From the NCBI GenBank assembly GCA_946886065.1, contig CAMPHU010000223.1, positions 1 through 7,595 on the forward strand: a stretch of 7,595 bases of DNA, given 5' to 3'. Positions 7,523 through 7,595 of this stretch are shown here, in pieces; positions within the stretch are counted from its first letter, which is position 1; the number at the start of each line of letters is the position of its first letter. Source of the stretch: an uncultured Massilia sp. (GTDB taxonomy: Bacteria > Pseudomonadota > Gammaproteobacteria > Burkholderiales > Burkholderiaceae). Position numbers and translations under genes: made by a program. A model generated the notes under the pieces. That model saw only the letters and a list, made by a program, of their open reading frames with translations. It was not told the DNA's origin and did no database searches.

Positions 7523-7551
7523 ATTATAGAAACGCAGTCTGACAAGTTCTT
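7523..7551 (-). promoter_or_regulatory. Likely sigma70-type promoter of the ast operon
   Basis: A perfect TATAAT (7528 down to 7523 on the minus strand) is followed by about 60 nt to the astC ATG, a normal 5' leader. At 16-18 nt upstream there is no good -35; the TTGTCA at 7544-7539 resembles TTGACA but is only 10-11 nt from the -10. A strong -10 with a poor -35 is typical of activator-dependent promoters and fits a regulated catabolic operon. The start of transcription would be near 7515-7517. Confidence 0.55.
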
Positions 7552-7559
7552 GCAGAAGT
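7545..7559. promoter_or_regulatory. Short dyad over the -35 region, possible operator
   Basis: TTCT (7547-7550) and AGAA (7554-7557) are inverted around TGC, with an additional outer A-T pair beyond a mismatch. It covers the place where the -35 element should be. A regulator dimer bound there could repress or replace -35 contacts. The arms are only four bases, so chance is a real alternative. Confidence 0.25.
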
Positions 7560-7563
7560 GCGA

Positions 7564-7589
7564 CGGGGATTTTCATTTTTGGTCGGGGA
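7564..7589. promoter_or_regulatory. Direct repeat spaced two helical turns, possible activator site
   Basis: CGGGGA occurs at 7564-7569 and 7584-7589 (TCCCCG on the minus strand), 20 bp apart and separated by an A/T-rich stretch unusual for this DNA. The copies lie roughly 50 to 75 bp upstream of the predicted transcription start, a common place for activators. This is reminiscent in layout of the paired half-sites used by the AraC-type ArgR of Pseudomonas, but the TGTCGC consensus is not matched. The regulator is unknown. Confidence 0.3.
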
Positions 7590-7595
7590 GCAACA

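Noticed and set aside
7508..7523. Sigma54-like TGGC-TGC motif on the minus strand upstream of astC
   Set aside because: The GG and GC elements are 9 nt apart instead of the required 10, and the -12 half (CCTGCGG) is a poor match. The perfect TATAAT beside it explains the region better.
7555..7595. Pseudomonas-type ArgR site (TGTCGC-like) at the right edge
   Set aside because: TGTTGC at 7595-7590 is one mismatch from TGTCGC, but the AA spacing is off and there is no matching second half-site; the window ends there.

Overview
The window is GC-rich proteobacterial DNA with every supported gene on the minus strand. Read 5'->3' on that strand (from high to low coordinates), it holds a nearly complete arginine succinyltransferase (AST) operon: astC (aruC), aruF, aruG (astA), astD and astB. 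The 5' part of a very large NAD-dependent glutamate dehydrogenase gene follows and runs off the left edge. Two tandem, diverged subunits of arginine succinyltransferase (AruF plus AruG) and the 180-kDa-type NAD-glutamate dehydrogenase point to a Pseudomonas/Burkholderiales-like organism. The composition suggests a betaproteobacterium, perhaps Oxalobacteraceae (Massilia-like). The taxon is inferred from recognised protein families, not from a search.

Layout from the promoter end: 7462-7595 is the 5' region, with a perfect TATAAT -10 box on the minus strand and candidate operator repeats. astC spans 7461-6220. A 94-bp gap with a strong GC hairpin separates it from aruF (6125-5097). aruG (5085-4051) follows after 11 nt, astD (4058-2589) overlaps aruG by 8 nt, and astB (2584-1244) starts 4 nt after astD. 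A 188-bp gap with two possible hairpins then precedes the glutamate dehydrogenase gene, which starts at 1055.

The enzymes form one route. AruFG succinylates arginine with succinyl-CoA. AstB removes two ammonia and CO2 to give succinylornithine. AstC transfers the amino group to 2-oxoglutarate. AstD oxidises the semialdehyde to succinylglutamate. The last enzyme, succinylglutamate desuccinylase (AstE), is not in the window. The gene found after astB is a glutamate dehydrogenase, which would oxidise the glutamate the pathway makes and regenerate the 2-oxoglutarate AstC uses.

I see no mobile element, CRISPR array, RNA gene or new defence or biosynthetic system. This looks like a well-understood catabolic operon; the points of interest are its organisation and possible RNA-level regulation. 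The long plus-strand reading frames are antisense shadows of these genes.
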